64,000 nucleotides of DNA, from contig BTRK01000005.1 of assembly GCA_036245805.1 (NCBI GenBank), forward strand, positions 18,328,984 through 18,392,983, written 5' to 3'. This stretch comes from Pristionchus mayeri (Eukaryota > Nematoda > Chromadorea > Rhabditida > Neodiplogasteridae). The translations under genes and the position numbers were made by a program. The notes beneath the pieces are model-generated. The model saw nothing but the letters and a program-made list of their open reading frames with translations. It was not told where the DNA came from and searched no databases. Each line of letters starts with the position of its first letter. The first letter of the stretch is position 1. Shown one piece after another: positions 36,085 through 46,976 of this stretch.

Positions 36085-36929
36085 TCTCACTTCTCGATTG
36101 GCCATATTCGTTTGCTTCGCGAGATCCTTGGAGGATCGATCGATTCTCGAGTGTCGCTCGCTGAGCTCACGGAAAATTTCGGGCAGGCCCTCTTCTGAAG
36201 AAGGAGAGCCGTACAGTACCAACGACCACTGCAGTTGATATGGGGCATACAGACTACGAAACAGAGAGCGGTGAGTTTTCCCATTCAGCATTTGAAAAAA
36301 AATCAGTTGGTGATTTTACGGTTACAGTAATCGCCTCTCCACCTCCTCCTCCTCGATCTTCGGAGGACGAAGAGAAGAAATTCCTGCTATCGGAGCGATT
36401 CTTCGAGAATTCGACGAACAACCCGAGATCACGAGCGGCCCCCACCCGTTAGTTTTATCGATTTTTTTCTGTAATTATGTAAAGAGCCAGTTGAAAACAC
36501 ACTTTTCCCTTTACTTGTTGTTGCGCTTCTTTGATGTGTTATTTTTCTTTTTTAAATTTATGACATTTGCGCCCATTTACATTGCATTTCACGACCGTAA
36601 AAACGGTATAAAACATTCGGTTGTCGGTGTAGTTCCTCATCAATGAAAATTGCTAATTCTGTCCCTTCTCTAGCGGTGCTGCCCCTGTCAACTTCCGCAA
36701 CAGAGGATCCGTCGACAACCGTACCTCCGACGACGACGATTACCATCACACCATCGACGACCACACCACGAGATTAAGAAGAGGAAGTGGTGGCTACCCT
36801 ACCTAGTGTTCGTCGCACGACTCCTCGGTTCGCGAGAGGGCTGAGACCTCTCTCCTTCCCTCCTCTTCCCAAGTTCCTTCCCACTAGGAGAAATGCACTG
36901 CCGGAGAGAAACGGATATGGACTCTAGTC
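36085..36929 (+). pseudogene. Broken copy of the secreted Thr/Pro-rich gene
   Basis: The signal-peptide exon is absent. The exon encoding LPEIFRELSERHSRI is present but inverted (minus strand, about 36205-36090). The end of exon 3 (TVPTTTAVDMGHTDYE, about 36210-36271), exon 4 (from 36328) and exon 5 (from about 36674) stay in plus orientation with intact splice sites. Exon 5 has a TAA at 36775-36777 where the parent reads GAA within TTTPREEEE; after it the frame remains open to GYGL. With no start exon, an inverted exon and a stop, it is a pseudogene. Confidence 0.8.
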
Positions 36930-37592
36930 GAATTCTCAGAATATTTAGAATATTTTGGAAAAAAATATATAAGCCATCTGTTATTTTCAATTTGCTCTTC
37001 GGTGCTTATTTTCCATCCAGACTCGGTTATTATTAAAGGAGGAGTAAATGCAAACGCTCGCCCGGTTGGAATATGTTTCACCTAGGGACGCGCTCTCTTC
37101 AAGTCGCGTGCTATCTCGCAACCTTCCCTGAGCTTTCCCTGATCTGGCTCCCAGCCAACTAGCTATTACTCTGTTCGGAATGGAGATATAAATGAGAAAA
37201 TTTCGGAGCTTCTTATCGTTGTGGAGCTCTAGGCAGTGTATATGATATCTTCACAAATTGAATTTTGAGTTTACTCGTCCTTTAATGCAATAAAGAGACG
37301 AATATGTCTATTTTTGGAGAAAGAGAGTTGTTTCTTTCATACTCCCTGCTTAACCATTTTAAAAAAATTATTTCGATTCGAGCCTTGCTTCGAGATGTGC
37401 GAAATACACTGATCTTCTGAGCTACAGACTTCCTTCTCAACTTTTGATTACCACTCCCTCATCCACTTCGAAACATGAGAGGGATATTTTTTAGCAGCTT
37501 ACGAATATACAATTTGAGTAAATGTATATTAGCAATTGATAGATATTTAACAAACTTATATGATCAAGAAAAAAATGATCAAAAATAAATTA
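36930..37592. other. Spacer between the broken secreted gene and F-box copy 2
   Basis: About 660 bases without a supported gene. The corresponding spacer in unit 1 (30712-30960) is only about 250 bases, so 37040-37500 seems to be sequence added in unit 2 or lost from unit 1. Confidence 0.4.
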
Positions 37593-39490
37593 TCAAAAGT
37601 ACATTTGTTTTAGATCAGTAGTGAAACGAACAGAAATTATAAGAAGAGGAGAGACAGTAAAGTTTGCGCATCCCTTCCCATTGGCTAGGACTATTCTTCC
37701 GATTGTCCATGAATTAGGCTTGCGATAGAGTCTGACCCGAAGTGTTCATATTTATAATTCAGTAGTATGATGCAGAAAATGCAATTTTACATACGTCACA
37801 TCCTTCACCAATAGAATCGAAATCATGATATGTTGGATTTCTTGTTATCGTAAAATCATATCTCGCATTGATTAAGTTTTTCCCAAAACGCAGCTAAAAA
37901 GAAGAATCAGCATCTCAAATTGAAAACTTTTTTTTGAGCAATACCTTAAATAAATCAGCTAAATAGTCTGTGCGTATTATCATCAACGGAAGCTCGAGCA
38001 TACTCATACGAGAAATCGATCTCAGGATGTTATGAGATGGCTGGAAACTTTTCTGAAATAATTTTCTCGTTTTTTGTTGAAGTAGTACATCAAGAACAAA
38101 ATGCGAATACTCACCGTGCTGGTTGGTCTATGGACTATAAGAATAATATTCTCATTTGATTGATGTGTTGCCCAATCAGTCAAGAACTCTTCGTCAATGA
38201 AATGTTCGAGATTAAATTTAATAGAATGGAACTCTTTAACAGATGGCCTCATCACAGACTTCAGAAACCTAATTTAAATAAATTCTTCATTCCTTTCTTT
38301 CCATTATGTGAAGCATGCGATATAAGCGTTTTAAATATATACAAAGTAATAAATATTGTCAAACTCACACTCTAAATCTAGAATCTGAAAGACCTCGTCC
38401 AATATTAACATTACTGAAGCGAACTGCCCTAGCATATACTGATTGCGATATTCTCAAATAATTCGTCACAAAAGTGGAGCTGAATAATATCTGAAAAATA
38501 AACAAAATTTATAACATTCCGAATCTATCATCTGCAACAGTGGCCATTTCAGGAGGGCATTTATTTTTCTCCCGCCCTCTTTCCCAGGATCCGAAAATTG
38601 TTGATTTTTTTCACAAGTTTTAGAGTTAATTTTTCCTTCTATCACCCATGAGAGTTTATTTTAAGATTTAAAAATAAAATTTCACATTACTGAAGTCAAT
38701 CGATTCTACTTCGCAATATCTAAGATTTTTCGCTAATATTTTGTATATCCCAATCGGCACATATCTCAAACGACCAGCATAATGAATATCGTCGTACTCT
38801 TTAATTATATCTATCTGAAAAACATTGTTTTTCTTGGAGACATATTTTCTCGTCTGCGTCGTTTTTAATTATATTATACTGACACTTTTTTACTCACCAA
38901 TAATTTCGACTTATTCTTCTTGACGATTTTGACATTATGACTTGTAAACTCATAGATATAAAGCAGCAGATATGAGTTTTTCAATTCTTCCAAAGACAGA
39001 AAGCAATATTTGTTTGTCTGAACATTATATTTTCAGTCTTTTAAAAGATAATAATCTTTCTTGCCTGATAAATATCTACCGAAATTGTTCGCTTCGCCCA
39101 CTGGAGCCTCTTGTTATTCAAAATCGCATGAAACTTCCTGCTCACTCGTTCCAATGTGTCCAGAGAATCCCTGAAATTATTCGATCGCATATCTACACAT
39201 ATAATAGCATATCCTTGGAGCATCATCTGACATGCAAAACTATAATACCCTTTCCATTTTGACTTTGAATTGCCAGTTTATGGGTACCGTATTCGAGAGT
39301 TTTACGCGAGAAGGAAGAGATGAACAGTTTCGTTCATAGTATCAACTTCTGTATGAGCCAAATTAATGTAATGTTAATAGACTGCTGAGACACTGATGAC
39401 AAATCTGGATGAGCGCAGTAGAAATCACCTGTTGAGCAAGAAGAAAATGTCAATGAGACAGTCATCAGGGAGAAAGGAGAGATGGTCCTG
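37593..39490 (-). pseudogene. F-box gene, copy 2, probably without a start codon
   Basis: All exons of copy 1 have counterparts: DHLSFLPDDCLIDIFFLLNR (about 39485-39430), DSLDTLERVSRKFHAILNNK, CFLSLEELKNSYLL, EYDDIHYAGRLRYVP, VRFSNVNIGRGLSDSRF, VKEFHSIKFNLEHFIDEEF, ITRNPTYHDFDSI and NSWTIGRIVLANGKGC, ending YF and TGA at 37593-37595. Frames are open throughout. Where copy 1 has its ATG this copy reads TTAAAT and no nearby in-frame ATG was found. The donor after exon 2 is AG|GCAAG, so a GC-AG intron is required. It may be an inactive copy, or start at an unseen upstream exon. Divergence from copy 1 is considerable. Confidence 0.65.
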
Positions 39491-40031
39491 AATTTAAAAA
39501 ATGGTTTATATTCGTGAATTCATATTCAGAAAGAGTAATTACTTCTTCGGCCCGTTGTATTGGAGAAATCATACGCTTGAAATTCTGGAATGATTATGCA
39601 ATACTAAGAGTGGCAACAAAAAAATGAAAAAAAAAATGCTTCATTTTCGAAAATAGACGCGATTAATTCTCTCAAGAGCGTCACTTTTTTCGAACGTTAT
39701 TTAAATATGCCAATTACGTCTTGAGACAAATAGTATAGAAATTCCTTCATGTAGCTGTTGAAAATCAAAGCAACACAATCCATCAGATCAGTGGTCTTCA
39801 TCAACCCTATGCCTCCAAATAGATTCATGTCATTTCATTTATTTCTATGTGAACAGATCAAACAACAGTCTTTTCGGGCATTTTATTGGCGAATATCACG
39901 TCAGTTAAGTGGGTGTTGTGACGTTGATCATGGAAGTGAGGGATGCGAATAGGATGGGGGCGGAGCTAGTAGTGGGCGGGGCCAGGGACAGCGAGGGGGC
40001 GTGGCCTCTCACTTCCTCTCACTTCTTCCTC

Positions 40032-41926
40032 TCACTTCTTGATCTCCTTTGCAGTATTCGACTTGTCCGATGCAGCAGACTTCACGGGAGTCGACTGCTT
40101 CTTGCGACCGAAAAGCTTCTGAAGAGAGAAGTGATCAGAACCGGATTCTCAAAGCCGGAGAACAGCCACGGGATACGATATTCGTAAAACTCACGAATAT
40201 TCCGCCAGTCTTCTTCTCTCCTTGGTCCTCGTCGTCATCCGAACCCGTCTGCTTGTCACTGTCGTTCTTCTGAAAAGTCAGAAGGGGTGTGGCCACGAGT
40301 GGGCGGGGCTTACATCGTTGCCGCCGGCATTCTTGGGCGGGGCGTTTGTCTTTCCTGCCTAGTCGACGGCATTGTCGCTGATGTCAACCTTGAGCTGCTT
40401 GGCCATCTGATCGCAGACTGACTGGAATTCGGGAGAGTATGGTAATGGATGCCTGATATCGATCTTCCTCTCACCATCATCCACGCGTAATCCGGAGTGT
40501 CCACGTACTCCAACTTCCCAATGTAAGTGACGACGCGAAGGAAATCCTTCGGGCACCCCTTAGTAGGCAGTTCTGGAATGGGCGGAGTCTAGAGTGGGCG
40601 CGACCATGGGCGGGGCTTACTCTGTCCCGTCATGAGTGCGTCCTTCTTCTTCAGAATCAATTTTCGATCGCTGTCGCCCTTCCACGGAATGCCACTGACG
40701 ATGTCGAAGAGATCAAAGACCATGTAGATCCTGGAAGGAAGGATACGGTAAGGGGCGTGGATTGAGGGGACGGAGTCACTGACCAGACTTCGACGTCGTC
40801 CTTCGGCGACTGCTCGTCCTTTCTATGGCAGGCACGAGAGGCGAAGCGAGGAGTGCCCAGGAAGGGAATGTTCTCACGAGGCTTACTGTACGTATTGTTT
40901 TATTGAACATCGGGTACAGTATTCCTACCGTAGTGTTCCATTGGGGTTCTTGAACTCGCGAGCGATTCCGAAATCCAGCATGAAGATGCACGTCTCTTGC
41001 TGAGGACCCAGACCTGGAATGGGCGAGCTCCGCCCCTTACTTGGCTCCACCAACTCACCAATGGAGAAGTTGGCAGGTTTGATATCTCTATGAAGGAATC
41101 CCAGAGTGTGCAGGTCCCAGATTGCTTGCAGCGATCGTTTGCTCACGTTCAATGCCGTTCCCTTGCTGTGATGAAGGCAATTGACTCCGCCCCTTTTCGG
41201 ACTCAGCCCACCTGAACTCGCCGTTCTCCGAGTACTTCTTCCTGACGGACTCGAGCGAGGGACCGACGACGTCCATGCAAATGAACTGGAAGGAGATTAC
41301 GGTACGCTACCGTACCCCTAGGCTACTGTACCTTAAAGTCCGAGGTCGTTCCCTTGTCCTTGAGGGTGAGGAAGTGCTTTCTTCCATGCTCGGGTGCCCT
41401 CGTGCACTTGTCGAGTACGTGAGCTTCGATCTGCAGAGAGAGGGTTACTGTAACAGAAGTAAGGTTATGGCAGCCGATCCGGGATACTGTGGATAGCAAG
41501 CACCTTCAATCTCGAGAAGAGTGTCTTGGCGGCGCCGTAGAACTCCGTCTTGAGGGCGTATCTCTGCAAGGATACAGTAACCAGACATCCCTTCGAGACC
41601 CGCACCGCCTTCGAAGCGTCGTCCTCCACCAGGTACACGTCACCGAACCCGCCCGATCCGAGCAGCTTGACTACCGTATACCTGAAGGGACAATGATGGG
41701 TTATGGTATCTACTACCGTATCCACTCACGTGTGCTGTGGGCTGGTGATGACGTTGCCTGCCTTGAGGATGGCTCGCTTCGTTTTTACCTTCTGAAAGGG
41801 GGCGGGGCAGCTGCAAGGGTACGGCACTCAGAAAATACGGTAGGTGGGGCACTGTAGAAGAGGGGAGGCACCCTCCAGGAGCGGAGGAGCATAGCTCACC
41901 GGAGAAGAAGCGGGAGGTTTGGACAT
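40032..41926 (-). CDS. CK1/TTBK-like protein kinase with in-frame amber codon before its tail
   Basis: The ATG at 41926 starts MSKPPASSP. Exons then give YTVVKLLGSGGFGDVYLVED (glycine loop), RYALKTEF (lysine), FICMDVVGPSLESVRKK, the catalytic loop LGFLHRDIKPANFSIG, MLDFGIAREF, and LGTPRFASRACHRKDE. HRDIKPANF and the DFGIAR context fit the nematode-expanded casein kinase 1/tau-tubulin kinase-like group, often germline-expressed. After VDISDNAVD comes TAG (40359-40361), but the same frame continues AGKTNAPPKNAGGND to a good donor, then KNDSDKQTGSDDDEDQGEKK and KLFGRKKQSTPVKSAAS, ending EIKK and TGA at 40032-40034. So the parent protein had an acidic/basic tail that is now behind one stop. The catalytic domain is intact. 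Confidence 0.8.
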
Positions 41927-42372
41927 CGGAAAGAGAAGTGAATGAACGGAGAAGGAACCGATCGACAGGGAGAGGGAAGGGAAGGAGAGGGAGGAGAGGA
42001 TAATTTGCACTCTCATTCTGCACACTCTCTCGGTATTCATCTTAGACAAGGGGATTACAATCGATATTGGAATGCAGATCAAGTTGACCTTTTCAAAAGA
42101 GATTCGAATTGATGATCGTTGGTCTTATCAACGTTTGGCCAGAGTAATGAGTATGTGCAAATCATGATTTCAATCCCATTTTTTGACGAGATCGAAATTG
42201 CGTGGTCGGTAGAGCAAAACCTAAGGAAGAAAGGATAATAATAATAATATAAGGTCAATTCTTAATAATAAGGTCAATTCTATTCTATTTATATATTTGT
42301 GTCATGTTCATCTCCAACTCTGTTCTGTCATTTGTCTTTCCTTTTAACCATTCATTTCTGACCGGCGATACA
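41927..42372. other. Spacer upstream of the kinase
   Basis: Probable kinase promoter. A short direct repeat AAGGTCAATTCT occurs twice near 42251-42282. No gene is seen. Confidence 0.4.
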
Positions 42373-42380
42373 GATTTATT

Positions 42381-43443
42381 GGCTCTGTCTGAATAAGCGG
42401 GGCCGTAAAAAAATCTGTCTGAATAAACGGGGCCGTTGAAAAAACCTGTCTGAATAAACGGGGCCGTAAAAAAATCTATCTGATTAAACGGGGCCGTTAA
42501 TTTTAGTGGCGGGGCCGTAATTCGGTCCCGCCGGGCCGTAAAATTGAGCTAACGGGGCCAAATTTTTTTCATTATAAAAGAAGTCTTAGTGTATAGGGAT
42601 GATGTAATTTCATAGTTATGATTCAATAACGTGTCTGGTCAGCATAGTATGCATAAAAATGGCCATTAAACTTCAGGGAAGGTGTCATTCGAGGCCACAT
42701 GGGATACAAGCCAATGTGACGATGGGCGACCATGGCGCCCATTGTATAGCCTGCTGAACACACATTGGTAATTTACTTGACCAAGCACAACAATCTGACT
42801 GGCGACTACTGACGGCCTTTTGTCTTCGATGTGCTCGACTTCCTCTTAATTAAATAAATGGTCGATCATGATATTGTGTTCTTAACGCTGGGTTATTTGA
42901 AATTGAGAAAGATAGACGGGGCAAAACATGTGTGTGGGATTCAAACTAGAGAGCTATCTCAACGGATCGAGCTATCCACCCGCTGTCACTATCCATTGGC
43001 ATAATTCGAGAGTGAATCATTCGCTTTTCAACTACACTTGAAAATGATGTAAGTGGCAACAAAAAACGGTGTACTAGACGCTCGTGAGCACTGAGAAATG
43101 TTTTCAGCGTTAAAAACAGCGAAAAAACAAGTATTACATATGAATGACGAAATATTACGTCATAATGACGAAGTGTTTCTGATGGTGTGATGCCCCATGT
43201 GGCCTCGAACAACACTTTCTCTGAACTTTACTGACCATTTTTATGCGTACTACGCTAACCAGACACGTTATTGCATCATAACTGTGAAATGACATCATTT
43301 CAATACAATATGACCCATTTTTGAATGAAAAATTTACGGCCCCGTTAGCCCATTTTACGGCCCCGTTAGCCAATTTTTCGGCCCCGCCACTATTTTTACG
43401 GCCCCGCCACCAAAAATACGGCCCCGCTTATTCAGACAGAGCC
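42381..43443. mobile_element. MITE with 8-bp target duplication and GGGGCCGT arrays
   Basis: The terminal inverted repeats begin GGCTCTGTCTGAATAAGCGG on both sides, flanked by direct GATTTATT copies (42373-42380 and 43444-43451), the 8-bp duplication of hAT-type insertion. The left end has at least five GGGGCCGT units spaced by CTGTCTGAATAAAC-like sequence; the right end has the complement ACGGCCCC repeated. Inner segments are also inverted copies (GTGTCTGGTCAGCATAG against its complement near 43255). There is no transposase. It lies between the kinase and the FKBP gene. Confidence 0.88.
42936..42977 (-). other. tRNA-like A/B box remnant inside the MITE
   Basis: On the minus strand GGATAGCTCGATCC (42977-42964) resembles a tRNA A box and AGTTTGAATCCC (42947-42936) a B box. 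Only 16 bases separate them, too few for a real tRNA, so it is at best a decayed tRNA-derived piece. Confidence 0.3.
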
Positions 43444-43565
43444 GATTTATTTTGTTCATCTGATAGCGATGTTTTTGTTTTGTGACTATTCAAACAGCGA
43501 AATAAATTTTAATTAAAATTTATTATTGAATTCTTTCTCTGCAAAGTATTTTTTCCGATGACTAA

Positions 43566-46500
43566 TCACAGTTCGTCCTTCTTCTCTGGCAGTCCCTTCT
43601 CGAATCGATCCGCCGATTCATCGATCTCCTTCAATGATAAATCACTTTTCCAGCAAGTACGTTTCTTTTGAGATTAGGAATTTTAGAGTAATTGTGAGCA
43701 ATCGATGCAAGAAATGTCTTCCCGAGAAATTCTAGATTCGCTGCTTTTATGAGACAGACCTTATTCGTGACGACTCCGTCATTGTTGAAGTCGAGTAGCC
43801 ACTCCAGTCCGTGCTTGCGCTTCAACCCCTTAGGCTGTTTTCCGGTCTTCTGAAAGTGAGAAATAACACACTGAAAAAAGACAAAATCGCCATTTTGAAT
43901 TAATTTGATTTTCGATAATTTTCAGTGAAGAGGCTGAAAAAAACCTTGTTCTCCATCTCGTTCTGATCTTTCTCGATGGTCGACTGGAACTCGGCAAAGT
44001 CAACGGAGGCATTGTTATTCTGATCGAAGTATCTGGAATGGAAACACTTGAGAAGTAGGGACATTGAGTTGTTGTGTGCGCATAAGTTCTGACCTCTCTC
44101 CGTCGTAATTCCCAAAGAGAAGGTAGTAGTGTTGTTCTAGTTTTGAAAGGGAATCCAGATTATTAATCAATTACCTGACGAAGTACTTAGCAGCGAGTAC
44201 ATTGTCGACGTCGTTGTTCTTCCATCCCTTACCGTACTTCTCCTTCAACTCGTTAGCAACTGCGACCACCTGTGAGAGATCTCATCATTCAGTTTCCCCT
44301 CAAATTGCCCCCTCAAAATCCTCTCAAATTGCGCGTTACAACTAAATTGTTATGATTCGATCTCGCTGTCAATAGAGACATATCAGTCCAAGCTCTCATA
44401 AACTGCTGAAGCTACAATTAGCTAGCTATAGATCGCTTACGTCATTCTCAGTGATTCCCGCGTCTCCGTCCTTGTCGAGTGCCTTGAACTGCTCGGCCAG
44501 GGAGAATTTAGTCACCGAGAGCACCTAAAAGAAGAGAATTTCGAATATTCATTCAGATATTCTCCCTTATGAACGTATTTCATTCCAGCCCCGTGTTCAG
44601 GAGAAGATAAAATTCTACAATGAAGGAAAATGGGTGGAGTGACCTACCTCCACATCGAATCTCAGCCAGTGCTCCTCGGTGGGAATGTGCTTCCAAACTG
44701 GAATGATGATGTTGAGGAAGTATTTATGAAAAAGTATTTGGAATCCCGTTTAGATCTTCTGTTCCATGTTCATGAAAAAGGTATTTTATCTTTTTGAATC
44801 GCAATTGAAATTGGAATTCACAATGCCCCTTCATTCAGCTAGTTGAATACTGAGTGTAACCTACTGGATCCCTTGTCTTCCCTCTGCACGAGTCTCCAGG
44901 GAACACTCACTCGCAGCACCTCCGTCTCGCACGAATCGATGAGACCCTGAACGTTACTGCATAGCATTCCTTGCCAAACAAATCCTGTTAATTTTCGTTA
45001 TTTCCGTGATGCCGAGCTCAAATCTGTCAGATTTCGTCCTTCTTTCCTTGTCATTACTGAGATGATCATGCATAATTCACTCAACATTCAATCGAATTCA
45101 ATACAGGAATTTGGAATTTTTCGACGGTATCATGCATTCACCCCTTCTGGACGCTACCTGATCCAGTCCCTGCATGGTCATATCTGCTCCCAATTGGATT
45201 GTGATGGGGTCCCTGTCATAAGTAGTGTACACCTTTCTACCGTCCTCCAGATACATCTGAAATCAATATTTGCATATGTAGAATCGCATTATTTTTACCA
45301 AGTGCAAAAAAATCTCGACTATTGAGCTACTTTTCTACCTTACATTATCCACCCAATCGAAAATATTATAAGATAATGTTGAAGTAAGTTTGTGTCCTAA
45401 ACATTTTTCAAGTTCAGTCACGAAACGCAAGAGATCATGACACCTAGGAACAGTCGCGTGTCGAATCGTCTGTACTATGACTGTTTCCTCTGTGCTGTCT
45501 GTCAGATAAGTGGAAGAGCAAGTCTTTCCTGGTGGTCTTAATTCAATCGAGCAGCTAGGCAACAAATCGTGAATGGTGAATACACGATGAGGAGGAGGAG
45601 GAGCTGGAGCAGGAGCAGGAGGACGAGGATTTAGATGGATTCGAGTGCGCTCACTACGTTTCTTGCCGTACTCATCCTCTCGTGTAGCTGGTATCTGGTA
45701 CGTTTTTGCATATTCTTTCCGGTTTTTCGTATTTTGATGAAAAATTGTTGATGCAATTTCATTGAAGAGTAACTCTCAGTTCTGCTACAAACTCATGAAA
45801 GAGACGAAAGCTCGCGCAGTTCCAGTATCTCCCAAGTTCACGGTGACTGCCTATTACGAGAATGTTTCAGTGGCCATGAGTGCCAATGTGGTTTACATGC
45901 AAGAGGCGAAGGAGGAATTCGAACGGTGTCGATCTAGTGGATTCACTACGCCTTCCATTCACTCGGGTATGACAAAGTGAATAGATGTGAAGAGATTAGT
46001 GTTTAGATGCGGATCTCAAGTTCTGGAGTGGATTCTGCTCTTGGCATAAGTCTGCTCACTTCTGGCTGGATGTCTCGTGCCAAAGGGAATGAGGAAATTA
46101 CACGCGGAACAATGGCAAACCGACCGACTACATCGATCCTGAGGGACGTATGGAGATAGGAGTCAATACTAAACCATTTACAGTCGTTTCCGACTGCGAT
46201 TCTGCCAAATCCCTTCATGTTCATCGGTCCAATCTGACAAGGGAGATTGTGCCAGCACTTGCCCCTCTTTCACACAATCACACACATACCATATATCTTC
46301 TACGTAATCAGCTTTCCGATAAATGTATTTTCTCTTGGCGGTTAGAGTAAATTAATATTTGAATTCTGGACGTTAAAATGCTGACCTTGTAATGGAAAGT
46401 GATCCAGTCGTCCTCAGCAGTTCTCTCGCACACGTCGGGCTTCCACCGACGTTCCACCTGAAATCAGCCACCTTATCTTTTCCATGACTGATCTGAGAAG

Positions 46501-46976
46501 GGAGGGGATATTCATCGCATTTGAATTAACGAAAAGCAATTTCTGATCAAAATGAGCGTTCATTCCAGACACCAGAGTTCCAAATTGATTAGTTCTGATA
46601 TGATCCCCCATCTTCACCTTAATCTGTAGTGGTCCTCCATTCGCCTGCTCGTCGAGGTGTCGAATCTGGGCTGAACTCATCGGTTTTCCCTCCCCGCGAA
46701 TCTCGATGACCGGGATGGATTCCTCCTTGGAGTGGCAGAGGGAGATGAACACTGCAAGGGAGGATTAGGGGATGAGCACCTCACTTTGGTTGTCTAGGCT
46801 TCAGAATCAGTTTTGAATTGACTTTTCTCAGTCTCACTAGAAGCAATTGACAGGAGGACCGTCTATGATGATCAATAATCCTATGAACATGAAAACTTAA
46901 CTCAGAGTTCCACTATATTTCATTTTCCGGTTAGACTCTAGAGTAACTCACGGGGAAGTATGGCTGCTATCCGCAT
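43566..46976 (-). CDS. ER-lumenal FKBP-type protein with EF-hands and KDEL
   Basis: The ATG at 46976 starts a signal peptide (MRIAAILPLFISLCHS, split by an intron). Exons then give PDVCERTAEDDWITFHYK, MYLEDGRKVYTTYDRDPITI, QLGADMTMQGLDQ, GLIDSCETEVLRVSVPWRL and HIPTEEHWLRFDVE, the outline of one FKBP domain. EF-hand loops follow: DKDGDAGITENDV (about 44480), DQNNNASVDFAEF (about 44020) and, less canonical, DFNNDGVVTNK (about 43800). The end GLPEKKDEL then TGA (43566-43568) is a KDEL retrieval signal. The layout matches FKBP7/FKBP14-type ER chaperones. Several pocket positions differ (VYTT where the family has FDSS, L for the W of the GWD-like motif, no LGYG), so isomerase activity is doubtful. 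An intron of about 1.1 kb contains a plus-strand gene. Confidence 0.8.
45635..46092 (+). CDS. Small secreted protein nested in the FKBP intron, possible premature stop
   Basis: The ATG at 45635 opens a signal peptide (MDSSALTTFLAVLILSCSWY). Exons 45635-45697, 45768-45966 and one from 46007 join in frame, with residues FCYKLMKETKARAVP, FTVTAYYENVSVAMS, FERCRSSG and FWSGFCSWHKSAHFWLDVSC. A TGA at 46090-46092 ends the frame, but the same frame is open from there to 46350 and its first part (NYTRNNGKPTDYIDPEGRME, then VVSDCDSA) looks coding, with an N-glycosylation-type NYT and a further Cys. So either the protein ends here or the TGA interrupts a longer gene. I know no family. It is read opposite to the FKBP gene. 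Confidence 0.5.

Larger units (their letters stand above)
36007..39940 (+). repeat. Tandem segmental duplication, unit 2 (decayed)
   Basis: Second copy of the secreted gene plus F-box gene unit. It lacks the mariner and the foldback element of unit 1, so those introns are short here. It carries an inverted segment (about 36085-36205), a stop codon in the secreted gene and a lost F-box start codon. Confidence 0.7.

Noticed and set aside
42900..42990. Functional tRNA gene
   Set aside because: A- and B-box spacing is too short and no acceptor stem pairs.
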